From the NCBI GenBank assembly GCA_003135135.1, contig PLDK01000040.1:1-42127 (forward strand): a stretch of 42,127 nt of DNA. The letters are read 5' to 3'. The DNA is from Deltaproteobacteria bacterium. Lineage in GTDB: Bacteria; Desulfobacterota; Binatia; Binatales; Binataceae. Positions 1 to 8,259 of this stretch are shown here, one piece after another; the first letter of the stretch is position 1, and the number at the start of each line of letters is the position of its first letter. The position numbers and the translations under genes are program-made. A model generated the notes under the pieces. The model was not told the origin of the DNA. It saw only the letters and a program-made list of their open reading frames with translations, and made no database searches.

Positions 1-2
1 TC

Positions 3-110
3 TCGACCACGCAGATCTACACTCATCTCTCCAAAAGCCACCTGCGCAAGGTGCATCGCACGTTTCATCCGCGCGCGACTCGCGCGAGCATGGCGGAAGG
101 CACGGACTGA
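3..110 (+). CDS. xerD: Tyrosine recombinase XerD, C-terminal end (partial)
   Basis: Only the last 35 codons lie inside the window; the gene starts to the left. The reading frame beginning at base 3 encodes STTQIYTHLSKSHLRKVH followed by HPRA and ends at TGA 108-110. This is the typical C-terminus of XerC/XerD recombinases. The tyrosine in TTQIYTH is the nucleophile that attacks DNA at dif during chromosome dimer resolution (family knowledge). One base separates its stop from the TTG start of the site-2 protease, so the two are probably co-transcribed. The XerD rather than XerC assignment rests on the HPRA tail and on the neighbouring scp genes, and is therefore less certain than the family. 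Confidence 0.85.
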   Translation, partial: STTQIYTHLSKSHLRKVHRTFHPRATRASMAEGTD

Positions 111-111
111 C

Positions 112-774
112 TTGGGCGATCTGAACGGAACCATCGCGACCATCTGCATAGTCGCGCCGGCGATCCTCTTCGCGATCATCGCGCACGAGGTTATGCATGG
201 CGTGGTAGCGCTGTGGCTTGGCGATGATACCGCGCTTCGCGCCGGACGGCTCACGCTGAATCCGATTTCGCACGTCGATCTCTTTGGGACGATTATCCTG
301 CCGTTCGCGCTTTATCTGTTTGGTATGCCGGTGCTCGGCTACGCGAAGCCGGTCCCCGTCAATTTCCGCGTGCTGCGGGGGGGCAGGAGCGGAATGCTGA
401 AGGTGGCGGCCGCCGGGCCGCTGACGAACTTCGTGCTGGCAGTCGTGAGCGGACTTGTGCTGCGCGTAATGCCGGCCTTTATGCACGGCTCGCTCGGCCC
501 CACCGTAGCCGAACCGCTTGCCCGGATGATGCAGGCGTCGGTGATTGTCAATGTCGAACTGGGGGTCTTCAATCTCCTTCCCGTGCTGCCACTGGACGGC
601 GGCCGGGTGTTGTTCAGCATCCTGCCGCTCGCGGCCGCGCACGCCTACGCAAAGACCGAGCGTTATGGCTTCCTTATATTGCTGCTGCTGCTGTATACGC
701 ATTGGCTGGATGTCGCGATCTTTCCGGTCATGAACATGGCGCTGGGTGCGATCTCCTGGATGGTGCAACTTTGA
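112..774 (+). CDS. Site-2 protease family (M50) membrane metalloprotease
   Basis: A 220-residue polytopic membrane protein of the M50 family. The zinc-binding HEVMH motif is at residues 25-29 in the first membrane segment. The second conserved motif, LPLDGGRVL (Asp162), lies near the C-terminus and supplies the third zinc ligand. This is the compact, PDZ-less subgroup often found next to scpA in Deltaproteobacteria-like genomes; its natural substrate is usually unknown. The start is TTG, one base after the xerD stop. Its TGA stop overlaps the TTG start of scpA in a TTGA arrangement, which points to translational coupling. All key residues are present. Confidence 0.88.
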   Translation: MGDLNGTIATICIVAPAILFAIIAHEVMHGVVALWLGDDTALRAGRLTLNPISHVDLFGTIILPFALYLFGMPVLGYAKPVPVNFRVLRGGRSGMLKVAAAGPLTNFVLAVVSGLVLRVMPAFMHGSLGPTVAEPLARMMQASVIVNVELGVFNLLPVLPLDGGRVLFSILPLAAAHAYAKTERYGFLILLLLLYTHWLDVAIFPVMNMALGAISWMVQL

Positions 775-1523
775 GCGACGAATCCAACCCGCCGCCCAGA
801 CTCGGAGCCGACGCAGGAGTCCGCTTCCGGCTCCCGATGTACGAGGGTCCGCTCGACCTGCTGCTGCATTTGCTCAAGCGCGCCGAGCTCGACCCGCACG
901 AAGTCACCGCCAGCGTAATCACCGAGCAGTACCTGGCATGGCTCGAATTGCTCGACCAGTTGAACCTCGACGTGGCAGGCGAGTACCTGGTGATGGCGGC
1001 GACGTTGCTGTTGATCAAGTCGTTTGCCATGCTGCCGCATCCGGAGCTCGCCGACACCGAGGAAGCCGAGGAGCTCAAGCGCGACCTGATCGAACGGCTG
1101 CTGGAATATCAGCGCTATCGCGAGGCGGCTGAAAAGCTCGCGGAGCGCGCCCTGCTCGGCCGCGACGTGTTCACCACGCCCGGCGAGAGCGCGCCCGAAG
1201 ACGCGGACGCGAAACAGTACACGGTTACGATTTTCGACCTGGTCGAGGCGATTGGCGCGGTGCTCAAGCGCGTCGCCGACAAGACCCCGCGCTCCATCGA
1301 GCTGCGCGACATCCCGGTGGCAGAATGTATCCCGCGGATACTGCGTGCGCTGGAGGGCGTGGGACCAGTCCAGTTCTCCGCGCTGTTCGAGGACGCGGGC
1401 GATCGATCGCTGATAATCGCGACGTTTATGGCGCTGCTCGAGTTGATACGCCGGCGCGAAGTTCGCGCATTTCAGGAAGCGCGCTTCGGCCCGATTTTTC
1501 TCGAGCGCGCCGCCGCGGGATGA
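771..1523 (+). CDS. scpA: Segregation and condensation protein A
   Basis: Encodes about 250 residues of ScpA, the kleisin that bridges SMC heads and binds ScpB in the chromosome-condensing complex. The N-terminal hallmark is clear: FRLPMYEGPLDLLLHLLKRA, followed by a helical region ending in a winged-helix part (FSALFEDAGDRSLIIATFMA). The TTG start at 771 is chosen because the conserved family N-terminus begins soon after it and because it overlaps the stop of the upstream protease gene. A longer frame reaches back to 702 but would run through the upstream gene. The TGA stop at 1521-1523 overlaps an ATG that can start scpB. Confidence 0.9.
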   Translation: MSDESNPPPRLGADAGVRFRLPMYEGPLDLLLHLLKRAELDPHEVTASVITEQYLAWLELLDQLNLDVAGEYLVMAATLLLIKSFAMLPHPELADTEEAEELKRDLIERLLEYQRYREAAEKLAERALLGRDVFTTPGESAPEDADAKQYTVTIFDLVEAIGAVLKRVADKTPRSIELRDIPVAECIPRILRALEGVGPVQFSALFEDAGDRSLIIATFMALLELIRRREVRAFQEARFGPIFLERAAAG

Positions 1524-2233
1524 ATGGAGGCCGAGTGGAAGAAGAGCGTCTGAAATCAATTCTCGCAAGCCTGCTGTTCGCGGCCGGCGAGCCGGTCTCG
1601 CTCGCGCGGCTGGCTGCGGTCTTCGACGACCTCCCGCGTGCGACGGTGCAGAAAGCGCTGGCCGCGATGGCCGCCGAGTACAGCGCCGAAAACCGCGGTA
1701 TCGTGATCGACGAGGTCGCCGGCGGCTACCAGATGCGAACGCCGAAGGACCACGCCAGCTACGTTCGCAAGCTGCTCGCCACCAGGCCGCCGCGGCTTAG
1801 CCGCCCGCTGATGGAGACGGTCGCGATAATCGCCTATCGACAGCCCATCACGCGCCCGGAGATCGAACAATTGCGCGGCGTCGACACGGGAGGCGTGCTC
1901 GAAACGCTGCTCGAACGCCGCCTGATCAAGATTGCCGGGCGCAAGGACGCACCGGGACGCCCGATGGTCTATGAGACCACCGACGAGTTCCTGGAATTGT
2001 TCGGACTGAAAAATCTCGAAGGCCTGCCCGACCTTTCGGAGTTCCGCGAGATCGAGCGCGCCGTCGAGCAGGCGACGACCGGGCCGGTCGAAGGCATCGA
2101 GACTCACCCGGAGGACGTGGTTGCGGTGGATCCCACCTTATCCGATGAGGTCGGCTCATCAAGCGCAGGCGAAGAACCGGACGAGCCCGGCCCTGGAACA
2201 TCCGACGACAACAAAAACAAACCCCCGCACTGA
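1520..2233 (+). CDS. scpB: Segregation and condensation protein B
   Basis: About 237 residues of ScpB, the winged-helix dimer that partners ScpA in the SMC complex. Diagnostic segments are ASLLFAAGEPVSL near the start, VAGGYQMRT, ETVAIIAYRQPITRPEIE and the GRPMVYETTDEFLELFGL strand that ends the second winged helix. The last 60 or so residues are acidic, low-complexity and probably disordered. The ATG at 1520 overlaps the scpA stop (ATGA). An alternative GTG at 1535 has GGAGG four bases upstream and would remove only five residues. The pair therefore forms a coupled scpA-scpB operon with the site-2 protease. Confidence 0.9.
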   Translation: MNGGRVEEERLKSILASLLFAAGEPVSLARLAAVFDDLPRATVQKALAAMAAEYSAENRGIVIDEVAGGYQMRTPKDHASYVRKLLATRPPRLSRPLMETVAIIAYRQPITRPEIEQLRGVDTGGVLETLLERRLIKIAGRKDAPGRPMVYETTDEFLELFGLKNLEGLPDLSEFREIERAVEQATTGPVEGIETHPEDVVAVDPTLSDEVGSSSAGEEPDEPGPGTSDDNKNKPPH

Positions 2234-2293
2234 CGTGTCGCCACTCTCGACGGCGAGGAAGACGAACTGGATTCGTTCTAGACGATTAGCTCA

Positions 2294-3232
2294 TCAGTTC
2301 GGTAGTCGCCGGCCAATGGTGGCCAGTATTCGGTCCGCTAGTTGCTGCCTTAGGTCCTCGGGCGTTGTCCATTTGATGTGGTTGTATTGGCGCGTATCGA
2401 AGTGAATGAGGTCGAAATCCTCTTCGCGACAAGTCCAGATAACCGGACGGTTCAACGCCATCGCGAATCCTGCCTCGAAATAGACACCCGGTTTGTGCTG
2501 AGAAACGTCCGCGACGATAAACTGCGAACGACGAATTTCATTCACTATTTTGTCGCAAATTTTCTCAAGATGATGCACTCGATCTACCCGACAAGCTTCG
2601 TATTTTGCATCGTCTTCGACCGCTGGCCGAATGCCATTCTCATAGGCCGCATCCATTGAGTGGTCGAAAGACATTGCTACAAAGCAACGCCCCGAGGAGC
2701 TCGGATGATCGCTGGCGGACAACCTCTGCCATCCAGCCGCGGTCACCCTTAAGCACCCTTCCGTCATGATGTCCGGGCCCTCGACGGTGCTCGCATCCAT
2801 GGGCCGCGTGATTAGTCCTAGGTCAGCGAGTGAGGTCACTAAAAATACGCACTCGGGCCGATTCTTCGCGGCAATCGCCGGATAGTCAATGTCGCAATCA
2901 AAAGGGACCGTCTCTCCTGCGAAAGTGGTCCGCCGACCCATCAATGCGAGAAGCCGATCCATTTTGGCAGCTACCGTCGTATTTCTGTAAGTATCTGCGA
3001 GTCCAGCAATATTAGATTCATCGATCACCTGCGGCCGTCGGCCCTCCTCCGCACAGATTCGCGTGTACATCGAGAGGTATGGCTTTAGCTCAGCTCTTAC
3101 AGAACCAAAATCTCCCAGAAAGATGTCGTCAATTCTGAATTCGGAGCACCGACGACAAACAACCTTTGCCTCGGGGCGGTCACTGCTTCCGGTAACTCGT
3201 ACAGAATCCAGCCCGCAAATTGGGCAGCGCAT
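2294..3232 (-). CDS. Zinc-ribbon plus TIR-like / nucleoside deoxyribosyltransferase-like protein
   Basis: A 312-residue protein in two parts. The N-terminus carries a zinc ribbon with Cys3, Cys6, Cys26 and Cys29. The C-terminal 130 residues begin CFVAMSF and contain RRSQFIVADVSQ, GVYFEAGFAMALNRPVIW and HFDTRQYNHIKW. This pattern is that of the TIR-like / nucleoside 2-deoxyribosyltransferase fold, where the glutamate in the FEAGFA segment (Glu253) matches the catalytic glutamate of N-ribosyl cleaving enzymes (family knowledge). A role as an NAD- or nucleotide-cleaving immune effector is inference. An AGGAGG lies upstream of the ATG at a rather long 11-base spacing. The gene has visibly lower GC than scpB and dnaB on either side, which suggests transfer. 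The middle region (residues 30-180) is not recognised. Confidence 0.72.
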   Translation of the reverse strand: MRCPICGLDSVRVTGSSDRPEAKVVCRRCSEFRIDDIFLGDFGSVRAELKPYLSMYTRICAEEGRRPQVIDESNIAGLADTYRNTTVAAKMDRLLALMGRRTTFAGETVPFDCDIDYPAIAAKNRPECVFLVTSLADLGLITRPMDASTVEGPDIMTEGCLRVTAAGWQRLSASDHPSSSGRCFVAMSFDHSMDAAYENGIRPAVEDDAKYEACRVDRVHHLEKICDKIVNEIRRSQFIVADVSQHKPGVYFEAGFAMALNRPVIWTCREEDFDLIHFDTRQYNHIKWTTPEDLRQQLADRILATIGRRLPN

Positions 3233-3298
3233 TTGCGTCTTTTCCTCCTAAACCCGATGCATTCGACGACACTCCAGAGGACACGCCGACTCAGCGGA

Positions 3299-3592
3299 TC
3301 AAGCTAGCTCATCCGCAGTTACTCTATGTGTGTGTACAGACCAGCCTTGACTTAGCCAGTACGAAGAAGGGGCAACTACCTGCGCGCGTTGGGTATGAAT
3401 TTTCCGCTGCGCGCCGTCTTGCCAAGCGACTTCCGCCGGATCTTCATCGTGTTTAGTGAGCCGACCCCAGCAGTCGGGACACGAGCAGACTCGGGTCGAA
3501 ACTACAGCGTGAGAGCTATACGGTCCGGCGTCGGTCTGAAACACAACGCAATCAGACCAAGAAATTGAACGTGAGCAGAATAGGCAAGTCAT
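3299..3592 (-). CDS. Small zinc-ribbon protein of unknown function
   Basis: A 97-residue protein with two cysteine pairs, Cys3/Cys6 and Cys38/Cys41, plus Cys36, spaced like a zinc ribbon. A GGAGG Shine-Dalgarno four bases before the ATG supports translation. It lies 66 bases upstream of the TIR-like gene on the same strand and, like that gene, begins Met-x-Cys-x-x-Cys. The two may be a functional pair. The C-terminal half (about residues 45-97) is polar and not recognised. No function can be assigned; it could be an antitoxin, sensor or nucleic-acid-binding partner, but that is speculation. Confidence 0.5.
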   Translation of the reverse strand: MTCLFCSRSISWSDCVVFQTDAGPYSSHAVVSTRVCSCPDCWGRLTKHDEDPAEVAWQDGAQRKIHTQRAQVVAPSSYWLSQGWSVHTHRVTADELA

Positions 3593-3600
3593 ACAACCTC

Positions 3601-3709
3601 CGTTGCGGTCCGTATCCGTAATGCCCAGCCTGCAACAGACCGCCGACTTTTTAGGTGCGATGTCAAGACGACCGCTGCGGTTCGTATTCGTAACGCCGAG
3701 CCTACGACC
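3601..3709. repeat. Imperfect 37-bp direct repeat, two copies
   Basis: Two copies of a roughly 37-bp sequence, 3601-3637 and 3673-3709, share the pattern CGYTGCGGTYCGTATYCGTA followed by AYGCCSAGCCT, with about 80 percent of positions identical. They lie upstream of the zinc-ribbon gene and downstream of dnaB. They might be remnants of an attachment site or a regulatory tandem. The function is unknown. Confidence 0.55.
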
Positions 3710-3760
3710 AAATTGCGGGACAGGCTGGCCGGTCGTCGCATCTGATGACCTGGACTCCCT

Positions 3761-5143
3761 CTAGACGCCGGTGTCTTCGAAGACTCCGGTCTCCGGCGTG
3801 TAGTTCTCGAAGCGGGTGTAGTTGCTGATATAGGTCAACTTCGCGGTGTCGGTGGGACCGTTGCGCTGCTTGGCGACGATCACCTCGGCCACGCCGGGCT
3901 CCTTGCTCTCCTTGCCTTTGTACATTTCCTCGCGGTAGATGAACGCGATCACGTCGGCGTCCTGCTCGAGTGCGCCCGACTCGCGCAGATCCGCCAGCAT
4001 CGGACGGCGATTCTCGCGCGATTCGACCTGCCGGTTGAGCTGCGAGAGCGCGATGACCGGGACCTTGAGTTCTTTCGCCAGCGCTTTGAGCGAGCGCGAA
4101 ATTTCCGCGATTTCCTTTTCGCGCGACTCGCCGGGCCGCGCGGATCTCATCAGTTGAAGATAATCGACGATTATCAGACCAAGATTCTTGGCGCGCTCGC
4201 GCTTGAGACGCCGGCATTTCGCCTTGAGCGTGATCGCCGTCGTGTCCGACGAGTCATCTATATAGATGTTCGACTCCGACAGCCGCGCCGCCGCCTGCGC
4301 GAGCTTGGGAAAGTCGCGCTCGCCCAGAAATCCCTGGCGCGCACGCGCGCTGTCCACACGCGCCTCCGAGCACAGCATGCGCAGCACGAGCTGCTCCTTG
4401 GACATTTCCAGCGAAAAAAACGCGACGCCCATCGGCGGGTCCGCGTCCATCGCGGCGTAGGCTGCTATGTTCAGCGCGAGCGCCGTTTTGCCCATGCTGG
4501 GGCGGGCCGCGATGATGATCAGGTCCGCCGGCTGGAAGCCCGCCGTGATGCGATCGAGATCGACGAACCCGCTCGGCACCCCGGTGATCATCTCGCGGTT
4601 TTCGTACAGCCGCTCGAGGATCTTCAGCGACTCGCGCGTCAGCTCGGGCATCGTGTGGAACGACGGCTTAATCCGCCGCTCGGAAATCTCGAAGATGCGA
4701 TGCTCGGCTTCGTCCACGAAACCGTCCACGTCGGACGGCGCCTCGTAGGAAGAGCTTGCGATGTCGGTCGCGATCGAGGCGAGGCTGCGCAGCACGGCCT
4801 TCTCGTGCACGATGCGCGCGTAGTGCGCGACATTCGCCGCGGTCGGCACGATCGAAGCCAGCTCCGCGATGTAGCCGGGTCCGCCGATCTGCTCGAGCAC
4901 GCCCTTGGTGCGCAGCGCTTCCGTCAGCGTGATCGCATCGACCGGCTGGCTGTGGTCGGTGAGCTCCGCCATCGAGCGGAAGATCTCGCGATGCGACTCG
5001 CGGTAGAACTCCTCAGCCGCGAGGATTTCGAGCGCGTGGTTAATCGCGTCGTTGTCGAGCAGAATCGCGCCCAGCACCGATTGTTCTGCTTCGAGATTCT
5101 GCGGAGGAACGCGCTTTAGAATATCGTCCGACGAAACCGCCAC
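3761..5143 (-). CDS. dnaB: Replicative DNA helicase DnaB
   Basis: A 460-residue DnaB-family helicase, the hexameric motor that unwinds DNA ahead of the replisome. The N-terminal domain starts with PPQNLEAEQSVLGAILLD, the normal family opening. The RecA-like C-terminal domain has Walker A in ARPSMGKTALALNIA, Walker B in LIIVDYLQLM and the later segments ALSQLNRQVESR and ADLRESGALEQDADV. Length is typical and there is no intein. The start is GTG at 5143 with GGGAGG about ten bases upstream. The usual rplI neighbour is not adjacent; a rhomboid protease gene lies upstream instead. Confidence 0.95.
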   Translation of the reverse strand: MAVSSDDILKRVPPQNLEAEQSVLGAILLDNDAINHALEILAAEEFYRESHREIFRSMAELTDHSQPVDAITLTEALRTKGVLEQIGGPGYIAELASIVPTAANVAHYARIVHEKAVLRSLASIATDIASSSYEAPSDVDGFVDEAEHRIFEISERRIKPSFHTMPELTRESLKILERLYENREMITGVPSGFVDLDRITAGFQPADLIIIAARPSMGKTALALNIAAYAAMDADPPMGVAFFSLEMSKEQLVLRMLCSEARVDSARARQGFLGERDFPKLAQAAARLSESNIYIDDSSDTTAITLKAKCRRLKRERAKNLGLIIVDYLQLMRSARPGESREKEIAEISRSLKALAKELKVPVIALSQLNRQVESRENRRPMLADLRESGALEQDADVIAFIYREEMYKGKESKEPGVAEVIVAKQRNGPTDTAKLTYISNYTRFENYTPETGVFEDTGV

Positions 5144-5286
5144 CTGACCGCCACCTCCCGACCGCGCGCTCTGATTTCCAGGAGCGCAAATTATTTCTCA
5201 TCCGATGACCGCTTACAACTATTACTCCAGCCGCACGCCAACGGTTGTCACCACGCCGTCCACAGTTCATGCACAATCGGCTGGCG

Positions 5287-6006
5287 CTATCGCCGCCGGC
5301 GCGGACGATTCACCGCGAGCATCGGGCCAAGCGCGATTCCGAACATGAAGCCGCCAACGTGCGCCCACCACGCGACTCCGCCCATCGCCCCCGCGCGGCC
5401 TCCTGCTTCGAGTCCCGCGTAGAGTTGCACCGCAAACCAGACCAACAGGTAGATGACCGCCGGAATTTCGACGAACTGGATGAAGATAAAAATCGGGATA
5501 ATCGTCAGAATGCGCCCGCGCGGGTAGAGGATGAAGTATGCGCCGAGCACGCCGGCAATCGCGCCGCTCGCGCCGATCACGGGGACACCCGACTCGGGCG
5601 CGATCCACACCGTCGCGAGCGCCGCGGCGATTCCCGCAGCGAAATAAAAGATTAGGTACCGCGACGCGCCCATCCGATACTCGACGGCGGCGCCGAAGAT
5701 GAACAGATACAGCATGTTGCCCGCGACGTGCCAGAAGCCGCCGTGGATAAACATCGACGTGACTGTCGTCATCAACGGCGCGAGCGCGTCGAGGTTGCGA
5801 TGCGCGGCCAGCTCATGCCATGCCAGTGCGCTCGCCGAGAGCGCGCGCGTGACCGCCGCCGGGACCATCGCGAATCTGCCCACGAAGGCTGTTACGCGCT
5901 CGCCCAGTGACAGTTCGTAGCCGAACACTGCGAGGTTCGCGGCAATCAGCACGCTGTTGATTGGGGTCAGGCGGCGCGGCGCGGCGTTGTCGCGAAGCGG
6001 AATCAT
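5287..6006 (-). CDS. Rhomboid family intramembrane serine protease
   Basis: A 239-residue polytopic membrane protease. The catalytic serine is in GASGAIAGVLGAYF (Ser148) and the catalytic histidine in WWAHVGGFMFG (His216). The HGGFWHVAGNMLYLFIFG segment (residues 88-105) is the conserved rhomboid signature in the second membrane helix. The ATG at 6006 is preferred because MIPLRDNAAPRR is a common start for this subgroup. An upstream in-frame start would add 15 residues that look non-conserved. Substrates are not predictable. It faces away from the dienelactone hydrolase gene across a 257-bp intergenic region. Confidence 0.9.
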   Translation of the reverse strand: MIPLRDNAAPRRLTPINSVLIAANLAVFGYELSLGERVTAFVGRFAMVPAAVTRALSASALAWHELAAHRNLDALAPLMTTVTSMFIHGGFWHVAGNMLYLFIFGAAVEYRMGASRYLIFYFAAGIAAALATVWIAPESGVPVIGASGAIAGVLGAYFILYPRGRILTIIPIFIFIQFVEIPAVIYLLVWFAVQLYAGLEAGGRAGAMGGVAWWAHVGGFMFGIALGPMLAVNRPRRRR

Positions 6007-6263
6007 CGCAATATCAGGCCGGGCGCGCGGATTAACCGACCGGCGGTGCAATACTAGCGGCGCGCAGCGGGTCGGCGCGAGACGGCACCGGCGGCGGTGA
6101 AAAGTGAAACTTTCTTATGCGAGCGCCTCATCGAAATTTCTCACTTGAGCCGGACCTCGTTGTATGCGAGAAAGATCGCAGGGTCGGCGACGGCGTCAAA
6201 CGCCATCCGCGATCGCGCCCCGCTCGTCAGCGGACGCCAATCTTTGTCAGGGAGGTTTCAATC
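6007..6263. promoter_or_regulatory. Divergent intergenic region
   Basis: This 257-bp region separates the minus-strand rhomboid gene from the plus-strand dienelactone hydrolase gene and must hold promoters for both. I see no clear consensus promoter or hairpin. The only well-marked element is the GGGAGG Shine-Dalgarno at 6250-6255 in front of the hydrolase ATG. Confidence 0.4.
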
Positions 6264-6989
6264 ATGGAAGTCGTCTCGAATGAAGTATCGATCCGTACCG
6301 GCGACGAGAAGATGCCGGCGCATCTCGCGCGCCCCGCGTCCGGAGGTCCGTATCCCGGGCTGGTCGTCGTGATGGAGGCGTTCGGCCTCAACGATCAAAT
6401 CAGACGCATCACGAACAAATTCGCGGCCGAAGGCTTCGTCGCGATCGCTCCAAATCTTTACTTTCGCCAACCCAACAACGTCGTCGGCTACAACGATTTA
6501 CCCGGCGCCTTTCGCCTGATGGGTTCGGTCAACGATGATCAAATCGTCGCGGACATGGGCGCCGCGATCGATCACCTCAAGGCGTTGAAGGACCTCAAGC
6601 CCGCGGTCGGCACCGTCGGATTCTGCATGGGCGGACGCGTCGCTTTCATGACCGCGTGCCGCAACTCCGCTGTCAGAGCCACCGCGCCGTATTACGGTGG
6701 CGGGATGGTGAAGGCGCGGCAGCCGGGCGTGAAACCGCCCATCGAATACGTCGACGGCCTCAACGCCCCGGTGCTGGCCTTCTTCGGCGGCAAGGACGCG
6801 TTCATTCCGATCGCCGAAGTTGACGAATTTCGCGACGCGCTCAAGCAGGCCGGCAAGCCCGCCGAGGTGGTCTTTTATCCCGACGCCGATCACGGCTTCA
6901 TGTGCGACGATCGTCCCTCGTTCCATCCCGTGCATTCCAAAGAGGCGTGGGCCAGGACCATCGCGTTCTTCAAGGAGTATCTCGGCTGA
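6264..6989 (+). CDS. Dienelactone hydrolase family protein
   Basis: A 241-residue alpha/beta hydrolase of the dienelactone hydrolase family. The nucleophile is a cysteine in GFCMGG (Cys121), with Asp178 in GGKDAFIP and His210 in DADHGFM completing the Cys-Asp-His triad. Glu38 in the VVVMEAFGL segment matches the conserved family glutamate. Members hydrolyse dienelactone in chlorocatechol breakdown or other carboxylic esters; with no catechol genes nearby the substrate stays open. The ATG at 6264 has an excellent GGGAGG eight bases upstream. It is followed at once by a lipoprotein gene. Confidence 0.9.
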   Translation: MEVVSNEVSIRTGDEKMPAHLARPASGGPYPGLVVVMEAFGLNDQIRRITNKFAAEGFVAIAPNLYFRQPNNVVGYNDLPGAFRLMGSVNDDQIVADMGAAIDHLKALKDLKPAVGTVGFCMGGRVAFMTACRNSAVRATAPYYGGGMVKARQPGVKPPIEYVDGLNAPVLAFFGGKDAFIPIAEVDEFRDALKQAGKPAEVVFYPDADHGFMCDDRPSFHPVHSKEAWARTIAFFKEYLG

Positions 6990-7009
6990 AACGGCGTGGT
7001 CGTGTCTTG

Positions 7010-7468
7010 TTGAAATCATTGCGGCGGGGCGCTCTTCGCCGGCCCGTCTTTTTTCTCGCGATCGCCATCGCTGCGGTCACCGCATGCTATTCGTCCGACT
7101 ACCATCGCACGACGGCGGCGAACGTGTCTCTGCTTTCCGATATGTCCGACAAGCTGGCGGATTATTGCCGCACCTATTTCAAGCTCGACGATCGCCAACT
7201 GTCGTCCGAGGAGATGGGTGAGTTCTACTACGCCTTCAACAAGGCCAATGCGTTCTCGTCATCGACGCCCCGCGAGTCGTCGCTGCGCTCGCATCGCGAT
7301 TTCGTAAAGCTGCTGAACGCCTACGAACAATTCGCGCACGCCGCCGACGCGTACCGCCTCGGCGGCAAGTCCAACCCCGCGGTGCTCGCCTCGTTGCTCT
7401 CGCAGCACGACCAGGTCCGGCACCTCGCCGGCAAAGTCACCGAAGATCTTCGCGGCGAACCAAATTGA
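7010..7468 (+). CDS. Small putative lipoprotein
   Basis: About 152 residues. The N-terminus has basic residues (KSLRRGALRRP), a hydrophobic stretch FFLAIAIAAVTAC and a lipobox cysteine followed by YSSDYH, so it is probably exported and lipidated. The rest is soluble, helical-looking and contains AYEQFAHAADAYRLGGKS. No family was recognised. The start is uncertain: TTG at 7007, 7010 or 7019 all fit, and no strong Shine-Dalgarno is visible. It follows the dienelactone hydrolase gene by about 20 bases and may be co-transcribed. Confidence 0.65.
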   Translation: MKSLRRGALRRPVFFLAIAIAAVTACYSSDYHRTTAANVSLLSDMSDKLADYCRTYFKLDDRQLSSEEMGEFYYAFNKANAFSSSTPRESSLRSHRDFVKLLNAYEQFAHAADAYRLGGKSNPAVLASLLSQHDQVRHLAGKVTEDLRGEPN

Positions 7469-7531
7469 TACTTCGCGACGAAAGACCAGCCGCGCGGTGA
7501 TCCCGGGACACTCCTGTAAATCGCGCCGCGC

Positions 7532-8212
7532 TCAGCTCTTCCAATGGTTGCCGTATTGGTCCAGGTACGCGACCTCGCTCACCGGCCGCCGCTTGATCGG
7601 TCCGAACTTTCCCTGCGGATATCCGATCGGCATCAGCGCGTACGTCTGCACTTCGGGCGGCAGCCCCAATATCGCCTTCACCTCGTCCTCGAAATAGGCG
7701 TGAATCGTCGTGAGCACCGTGCCGAGACCCAAGCCGCGGCAGGCGAGAATAATGTTCTGCACGGCGGGATAGATGCTCGAGCCTGAGAGCCGCGCCATCT
7801 TCTTCATCGCCGCAGCCACCTCGGGCGCAAGCTTTGGCGGCGCTCCCGCCGGCGCCGTCTGCTTCAGGCATGCGACCAACAGCACCGGCGCGTCGCCCAT
7901 GTGATCGACAAGGTGGGTCGCCGACGCCCGCAGTTTCCGGTAGGCGTCCTCGCTCATGTGCGCGGGCTTGACGCGATTGGTGTAGAGCGCCATCAAAACT
8001 CCGCCGCCCTTGCGATACACGTCGCCGATCTTTTTGCGCTGCGCCGCGTCCTTGATGACGATGAACTCCCAACTCTGTTGGTTGCTGCCCGACGGCGCGC
8101 GAATCGCCGCGTCGAGCACCTTGGTGATTACATCGTCGGGAACCGGATCGGGCTTGAATCGCCTGAGCGATCGCGCCGAGTAAATTGCCTCGAAGAGTCC
8201 TATTTCTGCCAT
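7532..8212 (-). CDS. Nitroreductase family protein (FMN-dependent)
   Basis: A 226-residue nitroreductase-fold flavoprotein. The N-terminal FMN-binding signature SARSLRRFKPDPVPDDVI is followed by APSGSNQQSWEFIVI, and the later flavin segments PAVQNIILACRGLGLGT and LMPIGYPQGKFGPIKRRPV are in place. Such enzymes use NAD(P)H to reduce nitro-aromatics, quinones or enones; the true substrate cannot be told from sequence. The ATG at 8212 begins the conserved family sequence (MAEIGLFEAIYSARS). A longer open frame to 8830 runs antisense over the regulator gene and is not real. It is convergent with the lipoprotein gene. Confidence 0.9.
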   Translation of the reverse strand: MAEIGLFEAIYSARSLRRFKPDPVPDDVITKVLDAAIRAPSGSNQQSWEFIVIKDAAQRKKIGDVYRKGGGVLMALYTNRVKPAHMSEDAYRKLRASATHLVDHMGDAPVLLVACLKQTAPAGAPPKLAPEVAAAMKKMARLSGSSIYPAVQNIILACRGLGLGTVLTTIHAYFEDEVKAILGLPPEVQTYALMPIGYPQGKFGPIKRRPVSEVAYLDQYGNHWKS

Positions 8213-8259
8213 CGTTGAGCTGCTCCGGCTCCGATTGTTACCCGCTCGGCGCCCCGTGC

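Noticed and set aside
2283-2310. tRNA-like D-arm wording (TTAGCTCATCAGTTCGGTAG)
   Set aside because: No acceptor, anticodon or T arm can be built around it.
4154-5119. A 321-residue plus-strand frame
   Set aside because: Antisense to dnaB with Arg/His-rich, featureless sequence.
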